From contig OY987239.1 in assembly GCA_963920705.1 (NCBI GenBank), forward strand, positions 3,126,576-3,190,575: a DNA stretch of 64,000 nucleotides. Direction: 5' to 3'. Below, in pieces: positions 44,311 to 56,129 of this stretch. Source of the DNA: Odiellus spinosus (taxonomy: Eukaryota > Arthropoda > Arachnida > Opiliones > Phalangiidae). The stretch's first letter is position 1. Each line of letters opens with the position of its first letter. The position numbers and the translations under genes are program-made. A model generated the notes under the pieces. That model saw only the letters and a list, made by a program, of their open reading frames with translations, did no database searches and had not been told where the DNA came from.

Positions 44311-44653
44311 GTACTTGGTCTTTCCCTTTTATAAAGTAGACGAAGGTCATCCTTGAAAAATCATCTATTAGGCAGAACATGTACCTGGCCCCACCGATCG
44401 ACTTTTCGGTCATGGGTCCACATAAATCTGAGTGAATTAACTCTAGTATGTTTTGCGCTCTTTGAACTTTCTTCTTTGGAAATGCATTTCTGTGCTGTTT
44501 TCCCATGACACAAGGTACGCAAACAGCTTCTTCGGGTATTGACGAACAATTAATTCCGTCTGACATATTCTTCAAGCGACGCAGCCCCCAATGCTCAAGT
44601 GTCCTAGTCGTTGATGCCAAGTTGTAAACGTCACCTTTTCGGAGACGTAACAA
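44201..44653 (-). pseudogene. copia integrase N-terminal part
   Basis: The frame has a zinc-finger-like CVPCVMGKQHRNAF and the first catalytic Asp in ELIHSDLCGPM, followed by MFCLIDDFSRMTFVYF. The preceding pre-integrase motif TTWHQRLGHLS lies in another frame ending at 44572, so a frameshift near 44600 separates them. Confidence 0.8.
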
Positions 44654-45060
44654 ATCTTCTCCCAGTCAAGGTCTAGTTTATAAAGTCCATTTTCTTCATC
44701 CGCGGTAGCAAGTATTTGTCCATTACTTTTGCATTTAATTATCGCCTGTTTGTCAAATTGTATGATCAAACCGTTTTCTCGGAGTTTTGAAACTGATATT
44801 AAGTTCACGCATAAGTTAGGAACCACTAAAACTTTGCTCAAGCGGAAAGAAGTCACTTGCCCTTTGACTTTTACTGGTAATGTGACGTTTCCAATCCCAG
44901 TTGATTGTAACGTTCCTAGTCTGGATACTTTTAGGGGGTTCGCTCTGAAAGTTCTCAATCCACTCTATCTGCGCTGTCATATGTGATGTAGCGCCTGAGT
45001 CGATGAACCATTCACCCGTTCTTTTCGCTGTACCTTTATTTTCGTAATGGATGTGCGCTT
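44572..45060 (-). pseudogene. copia protease to pre-integrase region
   Basis: The active site WFIDSGATSHMT is at about 45010-44970, in the frame that follows gag. A frameshift near 44960 then moves to a frame carrying VLVVPNLCVNLISVSKL and TTWHQRLGHLS. Both are classical copia landmarks. Confidence 0.8.
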
Positions 45061-45797
45061 TATGTTTCCTTTATCTTGTCGCTTTTATCGCCATCCTTTC
45101 CTTTCGTTGGTTCTTTACGTGATGCCCAACACTCCGTCGCTTTATGGCCTAATTTGTGGCACTTGTTGCATTTCCCTCTGAAACGTTTCTTTAGTGTGTT
45201 TCCTTTGGATATGTGGGCAGACTCCCCAATCGGTTTCGATACGGTTTTGTCAGCTTCTTGCAACAACCTTGTTACCACCAAATCTGTCGTGACCTTTTGT
45301 CCGCAGTTTTCTAGTGCCATTACTAAAGGATTATACATTTCCGGTAAGCTGGCTAGGATAATACCCGCGAGAATCTCGTCTTCTATATTCGTAGAGATCG
45401 CCTTAAGTTTCAAGGCCAGCGTTTTCTTTTTATTCAAATAATCCGCCATTCCCTTGCAATCATCGAAGCGAATATTGATCAATTAAGAGATAAGGTGCGC
45501 CTTACGTGCAAATCCTTTATCTTCAAAACGTTTCTGAATTTCGTTCCATGCCGCTTGTCCGTTCTTATCGGGTAAATCTCGGATTTCTGTGTAGATATCT
45601 GGCTGAACGCCAAGACCAATCTTCGAGTACGCTTTCTTAGCTTTCACTGCATCATCTGTTGCTGTCTTAGTTCCATCAACAAAGTCCCATAGATCCTTAT
45701 CAGTGAGGTAGAGTTCCATAGCGAATTTCCACTCTTTATTATTGGATTTCCCTTCGAGTTTTTCGAAATTCATAACTCCCGAAATCGTGCCTGCCAT
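45060..45797 (-). pseudogene. copia gag with one internal stop
   Basis: It starts MAGTISGVMNFEKLEG at 45797. The frame is interrupted by TAA at 45483 after KAHLIS and continues in the same frame, with the CCHC knuckle CNKCHKLGHKATEC near the end. The lesion is consistent with a single C-to-T change of a Gln codon. Gag would form the particle shell. Confidence 0.85.
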
Positions 45798-45934
45798 TGT
45801 TAGTTTAAGCCTTGGTCACTATCTAATATTTTTAAGTTCTATAATATATACGATGCGAGACAACAAATCACTTATCACATTTGTAATCAGCGATCACTAA
45901 TGGCGCAATGGAAGAATGTCCTGGGCCCATAACC

Positions 45935-46157
45935 TATTAGATTTGATAAGTTAAAGCTATTATTACGTAGGAGAGATTATACAACCACACAGCTGTTTAT
46001 ATCGAGAAGTTACTACGCATTTATTATTTACAAAGAGCAAATATAAGAAATATACATGTTGGTATTTTGGATGAGAAAGGTAGATGGAGTTAGTATCTCC
46101 ATCCTCCCAATAGGAAAGTAGAGAAAGCGGTAAATAGATATAGTCTGATTTCCAACA
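45935..46157 (-). repeat. copia 5' LTR (223 bp)
   Basis: Ends and length match the 3' LTR. The tRNA-iMet-type primer-binding site lies just inside it, at about 45921-45934. Confidence 0.9.
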
Positions 46158-46162
46158 TATCA

Positions 46163-46270
46163 CCCGGCGCTTCTCGATGTATGCTAATTTTCGACATTAA
46201 AAATTCAATTTTTCTCTTGGTAATGATTTATTGAGAATTTCGGCTATCTTGTCGTCGGTGGGAATGACCA
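46163..46270 (-). pseudogene. 3' tail of a second copia-like pol
   Basis: The minus strand reads IPTDDKIAEILNKSLPREK and NF before a stop, which is the C-terminal tail typical of copia RNase H regions. The complete copia element thus appears to have inserted next to or into an older copia relic. Confidence 0.5.
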
Positions 46271-46289
46271 TGGGACAGTAGCTAAGAAT

Positions 46290-48036
46290 TCAGGGCTCCC
46301 AGTACAAAGTCCACAAAAATAACACTATTATAGGTACAAAACGCAGAAATTATACGGTTTTTAAAGGATCTATTATTCTTTGGGTGGTTGCTTACAAGCT
46401 TACTAGCTTAGCAGCCTGTATTTCCTACATCAAATAAACGTAATTATGGGCCAAAAATGGTCATACTAATTATTATATAATTAATGAAATATTGGAGTTT
46501 GATAAGAAGCATATTTTATATTCAAGAGCAGTGGCGACGCCACACTCGGGCCAAGTAGGCTGTAGTATATTTGTAAAATTTGACAGGGGCCCCCAAAATT
46601 AAAGGAAGAGGGCCCCGAATTTCTTGAAAGTGCATGGGCTCGAAATAAAACTAACACGTGGAAAAAATAGAATCCAACACTTCTAAAAACGTTTGCCGGA
46701 GATAACGACGAGCTATCAAATCGCACGATCTCTACGGATCCTTGTTAAGCCTACTTTTTGACTAATTTAAACGATTGAAATTGACAATGCTAGTTATTCG
46801 AAAATCTAATGTAAATTGTTGATATCAAAATTCATTCACCAAATAGGACTAAGGACATAGGTAGCTTTTCAATATTCCGTAACACTTAAATCCCGTCACG
46901 AGAACGGTCGCCGAAACCGCCGTTTCAATGCCTCATCAAAAACGTCTAGATTCATTCTAAACTTATTTCAATCATTTCGCGATAGTTCAGCGAATATTAT
47001 GACCAAAACTGTAATAATTAGACGCTACTTACGCTAAATATTGACGATTATCGTAAAATTAGACTTTAACACCGCGAGAAACGCATTGAAAACCGGACAA
47101 CACATCCGTTGACCGCGTGTGAAGAACTTTCTAGAAAGAGCAGACGACGCAAACTAGGAGAATTGTGTAGCCGGACTCGTGACGGATTTTAATTGATGGA
47201 TAGTTTTAGTATAAGACCTCAAAATGTTTCTAACGTTCCTGCACCACGTAAAACGGTGTCTAACGGACAATATTAAAATTCCCTGACTTGTTGATAAATT
47301 CGGAGGTTTCTTTTACTGAAAACTTGAGTATTGAATCATTATCACTATTTAAAACGCATAGTCTTTCCCACCTTTTCCAATAATTTTCGTATCATTTGAG
47401 TAATGAGTTGTAGTCATTCTCTTTGTTGGTTACTCTACGGCGACTGCATTTTTAGCGATTAATAATATGTTTCGTGTATTTGCAATTAATTAAAACTTAA
47501 AAATTTATAAATAAAACCTTTTTTTGATATACCAAAAGTATATATTTTTATTCCATAAAAGTAAACAACGCTTTCGAAACTATCTCTTTGCTTTGATCAA
47601 TGCCTTCTCTAATACTAGGCCTCGAAATACCAGCTATAAGGTTTTTATTTTGGTCATTTTCAATTTGAAAGTTGTTCGAGATAGATGTCACTTTCCTGAT
47701 GAATCGGATCGCGAAATTAGGGGAGCCCAGGTCGCCAACATTGAACACGATGGAACCCATAGACTTAAGATGTGTATATTTTAGATAATTCGTCAATTAC
47801 GCCCTTTAATTTGAATATTTAAAACTAGAAAAAAGTCTTTATAACAGGCGTGAAGTTAAGAAAATTGCATTAAGAGTTGCGCATCTTTCGAGTCTCTATC
47901 TGAACAAGAATTTGCGCGAGTAAAAGTGTAGAGCAAAACGTTGGGCAAAAATTGTTTAGTGTGAACGCTCCTTTAGGGTATCCGAAAGAGTGCTCGACAA
48001 ACTTGCTTTTTCGAGTACTTGTCTATCGACTAAAAG
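46290..48036. other. Unassigned A+T-rich intergenic sequence
   Basis: No gene is recognised. A GGGCCCC/GGGGCCC-containing stretch at 46585-46620 looks like relic repeat. Overlapping open frames at 47524-47796 have no domain I know. 47270-47290 carries the ATTCCCTGACTTG motif shared with the hAT-like elements. Confidence 0.4.
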
Positions 48037-48838
48037 ATCTATTATACAATAACGTTGTTTTGCTTCGCACTTCAAAAAAGTGCATTTATAGGTAAGAATA
48101 TCAAACCCGTGAAGGGACAGAAATTATAAATTATCGTTGAAAGAAATATGAATGTCACAGTCTAAGAAATCAGAAAGCTATAATGAAATAATTAATATGA
48201 ATAAAAAAATTACATATAAATTCGGCCTATCGAAACTTTAAATTATGTAGAGTTAAAGAATGTAAAGGTTATAAAAAACCGAGTGTTTGCTTTTACAAGC
48301 TGGAAACTGCAACCATCACCATAAGATATCACCAAAGTCTAGGAGAACGGAAAAAGTAAGAATCAACTAAACTTTGGCAGAGGTGTCAGGTGACGATAAG
48401 GCACAAGTAAAGGTTTGTTAGTATATACCCCGTGGTGAAACATGCTCAAAATCTCGAGTGGCATCCAAACGGCAACCCCTCTTAAGGAACTATAATTCTT
48501 CACCCTAAAAACTAAACATTTCAAAAGCGCCAGCTTAAACTAATTGGTATTACGCAATTCTACCATTAAACGCATAGTAGGCTTTAAGTTACCCTTTCCA
48601 AGAGTGATTTCTACGAATGACTTCTACATAATTTAAAGTTTCGATAGGCCGAATTTATTTGTAATTTTTTTATTCATATTAATTATTTCATTATAGCTTT
48701 CTGATTTCTTAGACTCTGACATTCATATTTCTTTCAACGATAATTTATAATTTCTGTCCCTTCACGGGTTTGATATTCTTACCTATAAATGCACTTTTTT
48801 GAAGTGCGAAGCAAAACAACGTTTTTGTATAATTAGTG
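48037..48838. mobile_element. Foldback element with ~200-bp inverted arms
   Basis: Arms 48037-48250 and 48627-48838 are near-perfect reverse complements (for example TTTGCTTCGCACTTCAAAAA and CGGCCTATCGAAACTTTAAA). The ~375-bp interior is single-copy and has no coding potential. Non-autonomous MITE/foldback type; no clear target duplication was identified. Confidence 0.75.
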
Positions 48839-49378
48839 TTTGCTTTTGGAAAAATAAACACTAGTAAATCAATTAACCCATTTTTTTATTTAGTGGTAGG
48901 TAATTAAAATTGCAAATTTACAAGTTTAAATTGAAATGATTTAATATATATGATTATTTTATATTGTACAAACTTTATAATCGGTTATTGTTGTTCTAAA
49001 TTATGGGGCCCTATAACTGTGGTTTAAGATTAAATATCTTAGGGTGCACGCGACATCTTTTTTAATCTCGATCGCAGCACGTTATTCGATCTTTTTAAAA
49101 GTAAATTGATTAAGTTCTTGTTTTTGCCATATCCAAAAATATTCCCTCGAGCTCCCGCAGAACGAACACGTCAATACTCTCAGCATAAAACTATAGTTCT
49201 TAAATTTCATTTCACACAATTTAATTCAAGTTCTTTCGATTTAGTTGAATATTAACATCGCTTAAGCCGTTGTTTTCATTTGATGGTTTATACAGTTTAA
49301 TTTTCATTTTTCACTTAGATTTAAAATGAAACCATTCAGTTTATTTGCCGGTTAATGAAAATTATTAACAACACTTAA
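48839..49378. other. Unassigned A+T-rich sequence
   Basis: I see no genes or repeats here beyond short A+T-rich stretches. Confidence 0.5.
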
Positions 49379-49685
49379 TACAGGGTGGAAACCTTCGCCG
49401 GCGTCCAGTCGAGATACTTCCCCTTACGCATTGTTGTTATTCAGTGAAATGTTAAGGGATTTACAGGCGCTATTGGTATCAGTTCACTTCAGTTCCACTT
49501 AATAATCAAAGGTTTCAGTTTTAATGTAGAGAAATGAAATGCTTAAGTGAAATCAATGACGGATTTAATTTAATTAGGAAAGAAAAGATGTCACTTGCGG
49601 AAACCAAATAGCCCAAATTGAAGTTAATCAAACATTTCCAAATTTAAACATTAAACTCTTCAAATTCATTTTTAATATCAAAGCA

Positions 49686-50251
49686 TTACATTAAATGTTC
49701 AAAATGTCTTCCGTCGACATTGACACATTGCCGACAACGGAATTGCCAGTTTTCTCTTTCGCGAGTTAACATCTCGGGAGAAACGAGAGCAGCCGCTTGC
49801 TGAATTCGGTCTCGAAGGCTATCAAGTGTTGGTGGCTCAGTGGCGTACACAAGGCTTTGTACATACCCCCAAAAGAAAAAATCCACCGGCGTTAAGTCTG
49901 GCGAACGAGGTGGCCAAGCGACTGGACCACCACGACCTATCCATTGGGGACCGAATTCCGCGTCTAGCCAATCCCGAGAAACACGTGCAAAATGCGGTGG
50001 TGCACCATCGTGCTGGTACCAGACTCGTCTATGTTCTGCTAAGGGAAGATCGTCTAGGGCATCGGACACTACGGTGTTTAAGAGATCAACGTAACGATCT
50101 CCGTTTAGATGTTCTTCGAGAAAAACAGGTCCAATTACCGATCACCTAACAATCCACACCAAACGTTTATCCTCCAGTTTTCTTGGTGATGATTCGCCCT
50201 TAGCCAATGGGGATTTTCCTTCGACCAGTAATGCATGTTGTGGCGGTTAAC
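49686..50251 (-). pseudogene. mariner-like transposase, 5'-truncated and frameshifted, left arm
   Basis: The frame contains RRVWYQHDGAPPHFA... and WPPRSPDLTPVDFFFWGY. Counting from the Asp of QHDG to the Asp of PVDFF leaves 41 residues between them, which fits the DD41D (rosa/VISITOR) group rather than DD34D mariner. The upstream segment (ENPHWLRANHHQENWRINVW) is in another frame ending after CGLLGDR at 50135. The N-terminal third with the helix-turn-helix and first Asp is missing. Confidence 0.8.
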
Positions 50252-50300
50252 TGTACCGTCCCGAATCACCGTGCCTCTTTCAAGAAATCGGGACGGTACA

Positions 50301-50866
50301 GTTAACCGCCACAACATGCATTACTGGTCGAGGGAAAATCCCCATTGGCTAAGGGCGAATCATCACCAAGAAAACTGGAGGATAAACGTTTGGTGTGGAT
50401 TGTTAGGTGATCGGTAATTGGACCTGTCTTTCTCGAAGAACATCTAAACGGAGATCGTTACGTTGATCTCTTAAACACCGTAGTGTACGATGCCCTAGAC
50501 GATCTTCCCTTAGCAGAACGAAGACGAGTCTGGTACCAGCACGATGGTGCACCACCGCATTTTGCACGTGTTTCTCGGGATTGGCTAGACGCGGAATTCG
50601 GTCCCCAATGGATAGGTCGTGGTGGTCCAGTCGCTTGGCCACCTCGTTCGCCAGATTTAACGCCGGTGGATTTTTTCTTTTGGGGGTATGTACAAAGCCT
50701 TGTGTACGCCACTGAGCCACCAACACTTGATAGCCTTCGAGACCGAATTCAGCAAGCGGCTGCTCTCGTTTCTCCCGAGATGTTAACTCGCGAAAGAGAA
50801 AACTGGCAATTCCGTTGTCGGCAATGTGTCAATGTCGACGGAAGACATTTTGAACATTTAATGTAA
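50301..50866 (+). pseudogene. mariner-like transposase, 5'-truncated and frameshifted, right arm
   Basis: Mirror of the left-arm copy with the same frameshift after CGLLGDR. The few differences include AERRRV for AEHRRV. The shared lesion shows the gene was already broken when the palindrome formed. Neither copy can supply transposase. Confidence 0.8.
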
Positions 50867-51173
50867 TGCTTTGTTATTAAAAATGAATTTGAAGAGTTTA
50901 ATGTTTAAATTTGGAAATGTTTGATTAACTTCAATTTGGGCTATTTGGTTTCCGCAAGTGACATCTTTTCTTTCCTAATTAAATTAAATCCGTCATTGAT
51001 TTCACTTATGCATTTCATTTCTCTACATTAAAACTGAAACCTTTGATTATTAAGTGGAACTGAAGTGAACTGTTCCCAATAGCGCCTGTAAATCCCTTAA
51101 CATTTCACTGAATAACAACAATGCGTAAGGGGAAGTATCTCGACTGGACGCCGGCGAAGGTTTCCACCCTGTA

Positions 51174-52780
51174 TATACTGATCTGCCATGGTGCACCTCA
51201 TGGGTTATTAGATTAATAGTTTTGACCTAATTAACTGGTACCCTTTTAAAATAGCTTTGAACTCACTCGTTTTCCTGTGAGGACGTGATACACGACGCGC
51301 ACAAATAATCGTGGAAGCACGCGCACAATTAAAGGTTGAAATGTATACAGAATACTGGTCGCTGACGTCCCGTCATCGCGTGATTTCGAATCCTCCGATT
51401 GCCCTTTAGATTTTATTTTGCACATGGCGATCGAGCCTTTTTCTTACTCCGTAGATTTAAACTCAATTTAAAAATTATGACCTCTCGCTTTTAAGTCTCC
51501 AGTCCAACCTCAGGATACCAGAAAGTAGAAAAATATTTAATTGGTACCATGCCGCGGCATACGCGGGAATGGCAACTAAAAGGAATTTAAAGTTTTCTTA
51601 AAATTGAGTACACATGGGACCGATTTGTAAAAAAAGGAAGCCCATGTGCAAGAAAAACCATTACAACTCTAACCTCCGACCTCACGCTAGCTAGATACGC
51701 GTATCGGAAGACCTAAAAGAAAAAACACACTACGACTGTAATTGTCCTGGGAGGAGTCTCTGCCGTTTACAAATAAAAGTATTTACGAATTAAAGGGTAG
51801 GAGTCAAAGATATTAAAGGTTATATAGGAAAATATAAATAAAGTCCGAATTTGCCGTTACATATAATATGATGACTCTTTCTTTGTTTCCATCCATTTAT
51901 TCATCCACTATCCGCTTAGTTTAGAATAAGAACGACGAAAGCGGCACCTCGTAACAAATCCGCGCATAACGAAGTTATACCTCAATCGCGCCTTGGCTCT
52001 ATAAGATTCGCTTCAACTCCGAACTCGTCAAATACAAGAGAGAAGGGTGATACCAAGGGATTACTAGCTAAAGGGATATTGGCTAATTCAAGAGATAAAA
52101 TATACTAGCCTGACGTGACCTTACTAGCGTTGTTTTAATCTGCTAACTTAAAGATAACTTAAAGTGATTACCATGAAAATCCGCTAAGATACTAAAATAT
52201 CTACTCGAGAATTAACGAGACGATCAGACCAGAATAAACATTAAACTTTATTATTACAAGTATAATTCTCATAAATTCAGAGAGCCCTGCAAAAAAGAAA
52301 ACGAAGTCGTAAAAACAACATCGCGTTAAAGAACATATTTGCAAAAACTATGCCAAGCCCTCCGCACTGTTCCTAAAGAAACGTAAGTCTTCCTTTACTT
52401 TGCTGTCCAAAAGATGTACTGGATGATGGCCCCAGGCATCTTTCCACTACTTGTCCTCTACTTGGCCTATCCTAATCCTTGAAGGCTAGGACATTCTAGG
52501 CGTCACCACGGAACTTCCACCTCTTACACGATGTTGAATGCATGAATGACAGAGAGAGAATATGTTCTATCCATAGGCGCAAATGACTTTTATCTCTCGA
52601 AAAACTACGTCGACGTCCCTTAAAAAACGGATTTGGCCTACTGGCGATAGGCCAACTGAAAAACGTATTTACATCCCATTGTAAGAATTGGACGACGAGT
52701 CCGAAAGTTCGTTATGTCGAACACGTGATAGTACCGAAAGTTCGAATACTCTAAAGGGGCTGACTTCGCGTCGACTGCAA
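51174..52780. other. Unassigned intergenic sequence
   Basis: No coding region, RNA or repeat is recognised over about 1.6 kb. Base composition is mixed, with no long open frame. Confidence 0.5.
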
Positions 52781-52789
52781 CTAAATCAG

Positions 52790-52945
52790 ACTGAGATTGT
52801 TGCACTCTACTAACGTAACCTTACCTATAATATTATAAGAGGGATGGGTTAGAGCGAGTGTATAACTAGTTGGAGGGATGACGTAGTTCAAGTGATTAAC
52901 TAACGTAACCTTACCTAAAATATTACAAGAAGGGCAAGGAAACAA
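52790..52945. repeat. Outlying copies of the GGGATTAACTAGTTGGAGG minisatellite
   Basis: Two units of TAACGTAACCTTACCTA followed by ATATTAcAAGAgGG resemble the array at 56130-57110, 3 kb away. Confidence 0.55.
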
Positions 52946-54628
52946 AAGGTCCTTTCGAGGTTGTGAACTATCGATAAAGATTCCACTTGAGATTTTGTAC
53001 ATGAAGATTATGGTCTATCAAGATTGTGTCGCATCGACATTATTTTCTGTCGAGATTGCGTCCCATCGAGATTATATCCCATCGTTATTGCGTCCTATCG
53101 CGCGTGTGTCCAATTTTGTTCTTATATCCTTATCCTTTCTAGACTCCTTTAAATTCTGCAGCATAATTTAAATTTCCCGCCAACTTTTATAACTAAATCA
53201 ATTTATTGTACGTCTGTCTCAGAGTCCATTTTCTAAGACATTTCAAAATCTTACCGTTATATACCATTTGGGCCAATGTATAATACCCAAGTTTATTTAC
53301 CCTGCGGCTTATAATCATTGATAAAAAAATCCAGTTCGAACTATAAACGTTAAAAACACTGTTTTGCATTAGACTCAATACGTAGAAATCTAGGCATCGT
53401 CCTATATCTTTTAAACGAAAACTTATATCGTTTGTATCTCTCGCGTTTTGCTTTATTATTTATATTTAATTAGACACAAGTTTTTTATTGAACTTCATAC
53501 ACCAACGTTATCATTTTTTCCGTCTTTCTTTCTAATATTATCAAAGCTACTGTTATTCAGTCTTAGTATTCAACAAAATAAAAGTATAATAAAAGTATAA
53601 TAGAACACCCTTGTAAATCTAACACATTTATCTCTTTCGAATGCAAACTCCCAGTGAAACGCCGTCTTTTACGGTGTTTCAACGTTATCTATAAAGCTTT
53701 TGTTATATCAGTCTTAGTATTCATCCGAAACGTATAGAAAAATATAAGAGTACCCCCATGATCCTAACATATTGTTCTCTCTCGAATGCAAACTCTCAAT
53801 GAAACGGCTCGCGGTCGGGAGACGAAGGAGACGAAGATTCCAGTTATCAAGACGAAAAAAATTACCACCTCATAAGGGTAATCTCCATAGACGTTTCTGA
53901 TGAAATTATGAGAGACCTATAAATAAACCTGGCCGGCAACGGCCCGGTTTTAATAACGTGAAAGCCACATCTCGCTAAGTCTTTCTCATTATAAATGTGT
54001 ACATAAACATAACCTACTTAAATGTTAAAGACGTAAGAACCATTTTACTCGAATTTATTCGTTGTTTTTTTCTCAGTTAGAATTTGAATTTGCAAACGAA
54101 AATATACGCCTTAAATGAGCAGGGTATAGCTTCCAATTATTTCTTGAACCAGATCATATTGCTTCACCTGATTAGATTAGATTTTTTCTGATCATCGAAA
54201 AATGTTGAGGGAACATCGTAACATTAATTTATACCTAATATAGACTTTATAGATGGGAATTAACAAAAAACATTCTGCTAATTTATTAAATTATAAAAAA
54301 GTCCCTGGATGTTAAAAGAAATGGTTAAAATTGCGCTAAGTCTAATTTATAGGCCATCAGAATCAGAGCTCGGAATTCGTATAATTTTTATTAATTGGAT
54401 AACATTTACTAAATTCTGATGTATATTATCCGTTTGATTAAAAATAGACTATTTTTCATTCGAGTTAACTTATTCCAAGATAAAGTAAAAAAAGTAATCC
54501 ATATCCGTTTTTATCCAAAAATGGCCTTATCTTATCCTGATGCTAAGTCAAGGCTGTGGCCTATAAATCTGATAAGATTTGGCCGTGTACAAACTTTTAT
54601 GTATGTAAGCTATTCCTGAGTAAAAAAT
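52946..54628. other. Unassigned A+T-rich sequence with one ~150-bp tandem duplication
   Basis: 53550-53660 and 53700-53810 share CAGTCTTAGTATTCA, AATATAAGA-like and CTCGAATGCAAACTC stretches at a spacing of about 150 bp. At 53020-53100 short GTCxxATCGAGATT phrases repeat. No gene is recognised. Confidence 0.45.
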
Positions 54629-55328
54629 AACAAGTTGGGAAACCAAAATGTTACCTCCCCGACAACGTTAACCTAACCTTACCCTACTTTAAATAAAAGA
54701 TGGACGTATTTAAAGAATTAGGATGAGTATATGGACAAGGGTGCTTTTGAATGCCAGTATTTTATTTCCCCTCTATGTTACAGTGTATAACAATTTTCTC
54801 ACTATACTCAGAGTACTCAAATTTCCCATGAGCTTATTCCTTATTGATTCTTGATCTCTAGGCGCTTGGTTCGGAAAGCTAATTTACCCGTAGGTGGGGC
54901 GATGTTTGGAGAGTAGAAGGTTGATGTGGACCATATTAGTGATGGACACCTCGCTAATATGAACCGCTGAGATCGGAAACTGGAGGTTGGTGTGGGGATG
55001 GTCGGAGGTGATTATAACAGTGGGAGACGTCTCAATGCTTATAATCGCTTTCAACTGTCCAGCATCGAGGTTTGACCGTAAAGTGGATGGTGGAGTGCGA
55101 TAATATCCAATGGGAGACTTCCTGTTGTATATAATTGCACAACACCTGAAACTCAATGTGACAGCCACGCTTAAAGGAGGTAATTCCCGTTAAAAGGAAT
55201 TGAACGATAAGCTGGCATGATAACGTCACAGGATATCCGCTTACACAGGAAGTGACACAGACACACACACACACAGAGCGACCAGTGTAAAACCTCCCCC
55301 TAAACTAAAGTTCAGTCGGGAAGGTAAA
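54629..55328 (+). mobile_element. Family F, copy 6 (short, both ends present, ~0.7 kb)
   Basis: The 5' end AACAAGTTGGGAAACC and 3' hairpin plus TAAAAAG are both present, but about 1.6 kb of interior, including the conserved ORF and array site, is missing. This is an internal-deletion derivative, which supports the ends proposed for the family. Confidence 0.7.
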
Positions 55329-55429
55329 AAGAGAATGCTTCGCACCCTTAAAAAGGGCTCTTTATCTAACTCGAGTCAAACACCAATTAATTGTTAAAGA
55401 AAGAGCAATTTAATATCTTTAAAAATAGA

Positions 55430-56125
55430 GTTGTAGATTAGTCTCCTACTCCAAAGATTTTATTAATAATTATTTAATAATAATTAAATATTTTCCAAAA
55501 AACGGATAAAGACGACCTAGGAAAAAATTTTTCAAATAAATTTATTGTAAAATTGAAATAAATAGCATAAGCGTTTCAAAACCAAACCTTGTGTATGGCT
55601 GATGGTATAAATATATATATTAAAGGAACACCATCTTTAGCTTTTTTATTAGTGATACCAAGAATAGATTTAACACAAGAATATTGAAACGTACGCTATA
55701 GCTCCAGTATAGCGCTAGTCACAAACGGGAGGAGCTTGCTAGATTTGACGTAATGTGCGTTATGATTTTCACCCTATCACAAGCTTTCGAGGTGCGCGAC
55801 AGTCAGCGAGCTCTACCGCCAGCGGCTCCATCCCCGCAGTCTGATATACCCCCGCACTTATCGCAGTTAATTAACCGCTTCCTGGGCACGTGACAGGAGT
55901 CGCAGCGTATGACCCCCATAGGCTCCGCCCGATTGTGACTAGCGCCATACAAAGGAATAGCTCTTCCATATTTTTGTGTTAAATCTATTCTTGAAGATCC
56001 TGGTAGAACTTAAAATCACATCAATAAGAGAGGAAGGTTTCCTAGGTTGTCTTTATATGCTTTTTGGAAAATATTTAATAATAATAAAATCTTTGAAGTA
56101 GTAGACTAAATCTACTAACTATAAC
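55430..56125. mobile_element. Nested foldback structure with a G+C-rich core
   Basis: Outer arms 55430-55525 and 56035-56120 (ATTTTCCAAAAA, GACGACCTAGGAAA) and inner arms 55661-55730 and 55930-55998 (AAGAATAGATTTAACACAA, GCGCTAGTCACAA) are inverted relative to each other. The core 55735-55930 is G+C-rich (GCTCTACCGCCAGCGGCTCC), unlike its surroundings. No coding potential; superfamily not assigned. Confidence 0.6.
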
Positions 56126-56129
56126 TTTA

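Larger units (their letters stand above)
41512..46157 (-). mobile_element. Ty1/copia LTR retrotransposon, decayed
   Basis: Two 223-bp LTRs (41512-41734 and 45935-46157) begin TGTTGGAAATCAG and end AAATCTAATA on the minus strand. The primer site next to the 5' LTR reads GGTTATGGGCCCAG, complementary to the internal part of initiator tRNA-Met, as in Drosophila copia. A purine-rich tract precedes the 3' LTR. Gene order is gag, protease, integrase, RT, RNase H. Flanks CATCA and TATCA agree at four of five. Coding is broken by a gag stop and several frameshifts. Confidence 0.92.
49381..51171. mobile_element. Palindrome of two head-to-head mariner-like half elements (1,791 bp)
   Basis: Arms 49381-50264 and 50288-51171 are reverse complements around a 23-nt spacer centred at 50276, with equal length and very few differences. 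Ends CAGGGTGG...CCACCCTG are flanked on both sides by TA, the target duplication of Tc1/mariner elements. Each arm contains the 3' two-thirds of a transposase gene and the same transposon end, so the whole behaves as one unit bounded by identical 3' termini. Confidence 0.9.

Noticed and set aside
47690..47725. Hammerhead ribozyme (CTGATGA ... GAAA near 47697)
   Set aside because: The bases between CTGATGA and GAAA do not form a proper stem II and no flanking stem I/III pairing was found.
47524..47796. Overlapping 86- and 82-codon frames as a host exon
   Set aside because: They are on opposite strands of the same DNA with no recognised domain and no splice context.
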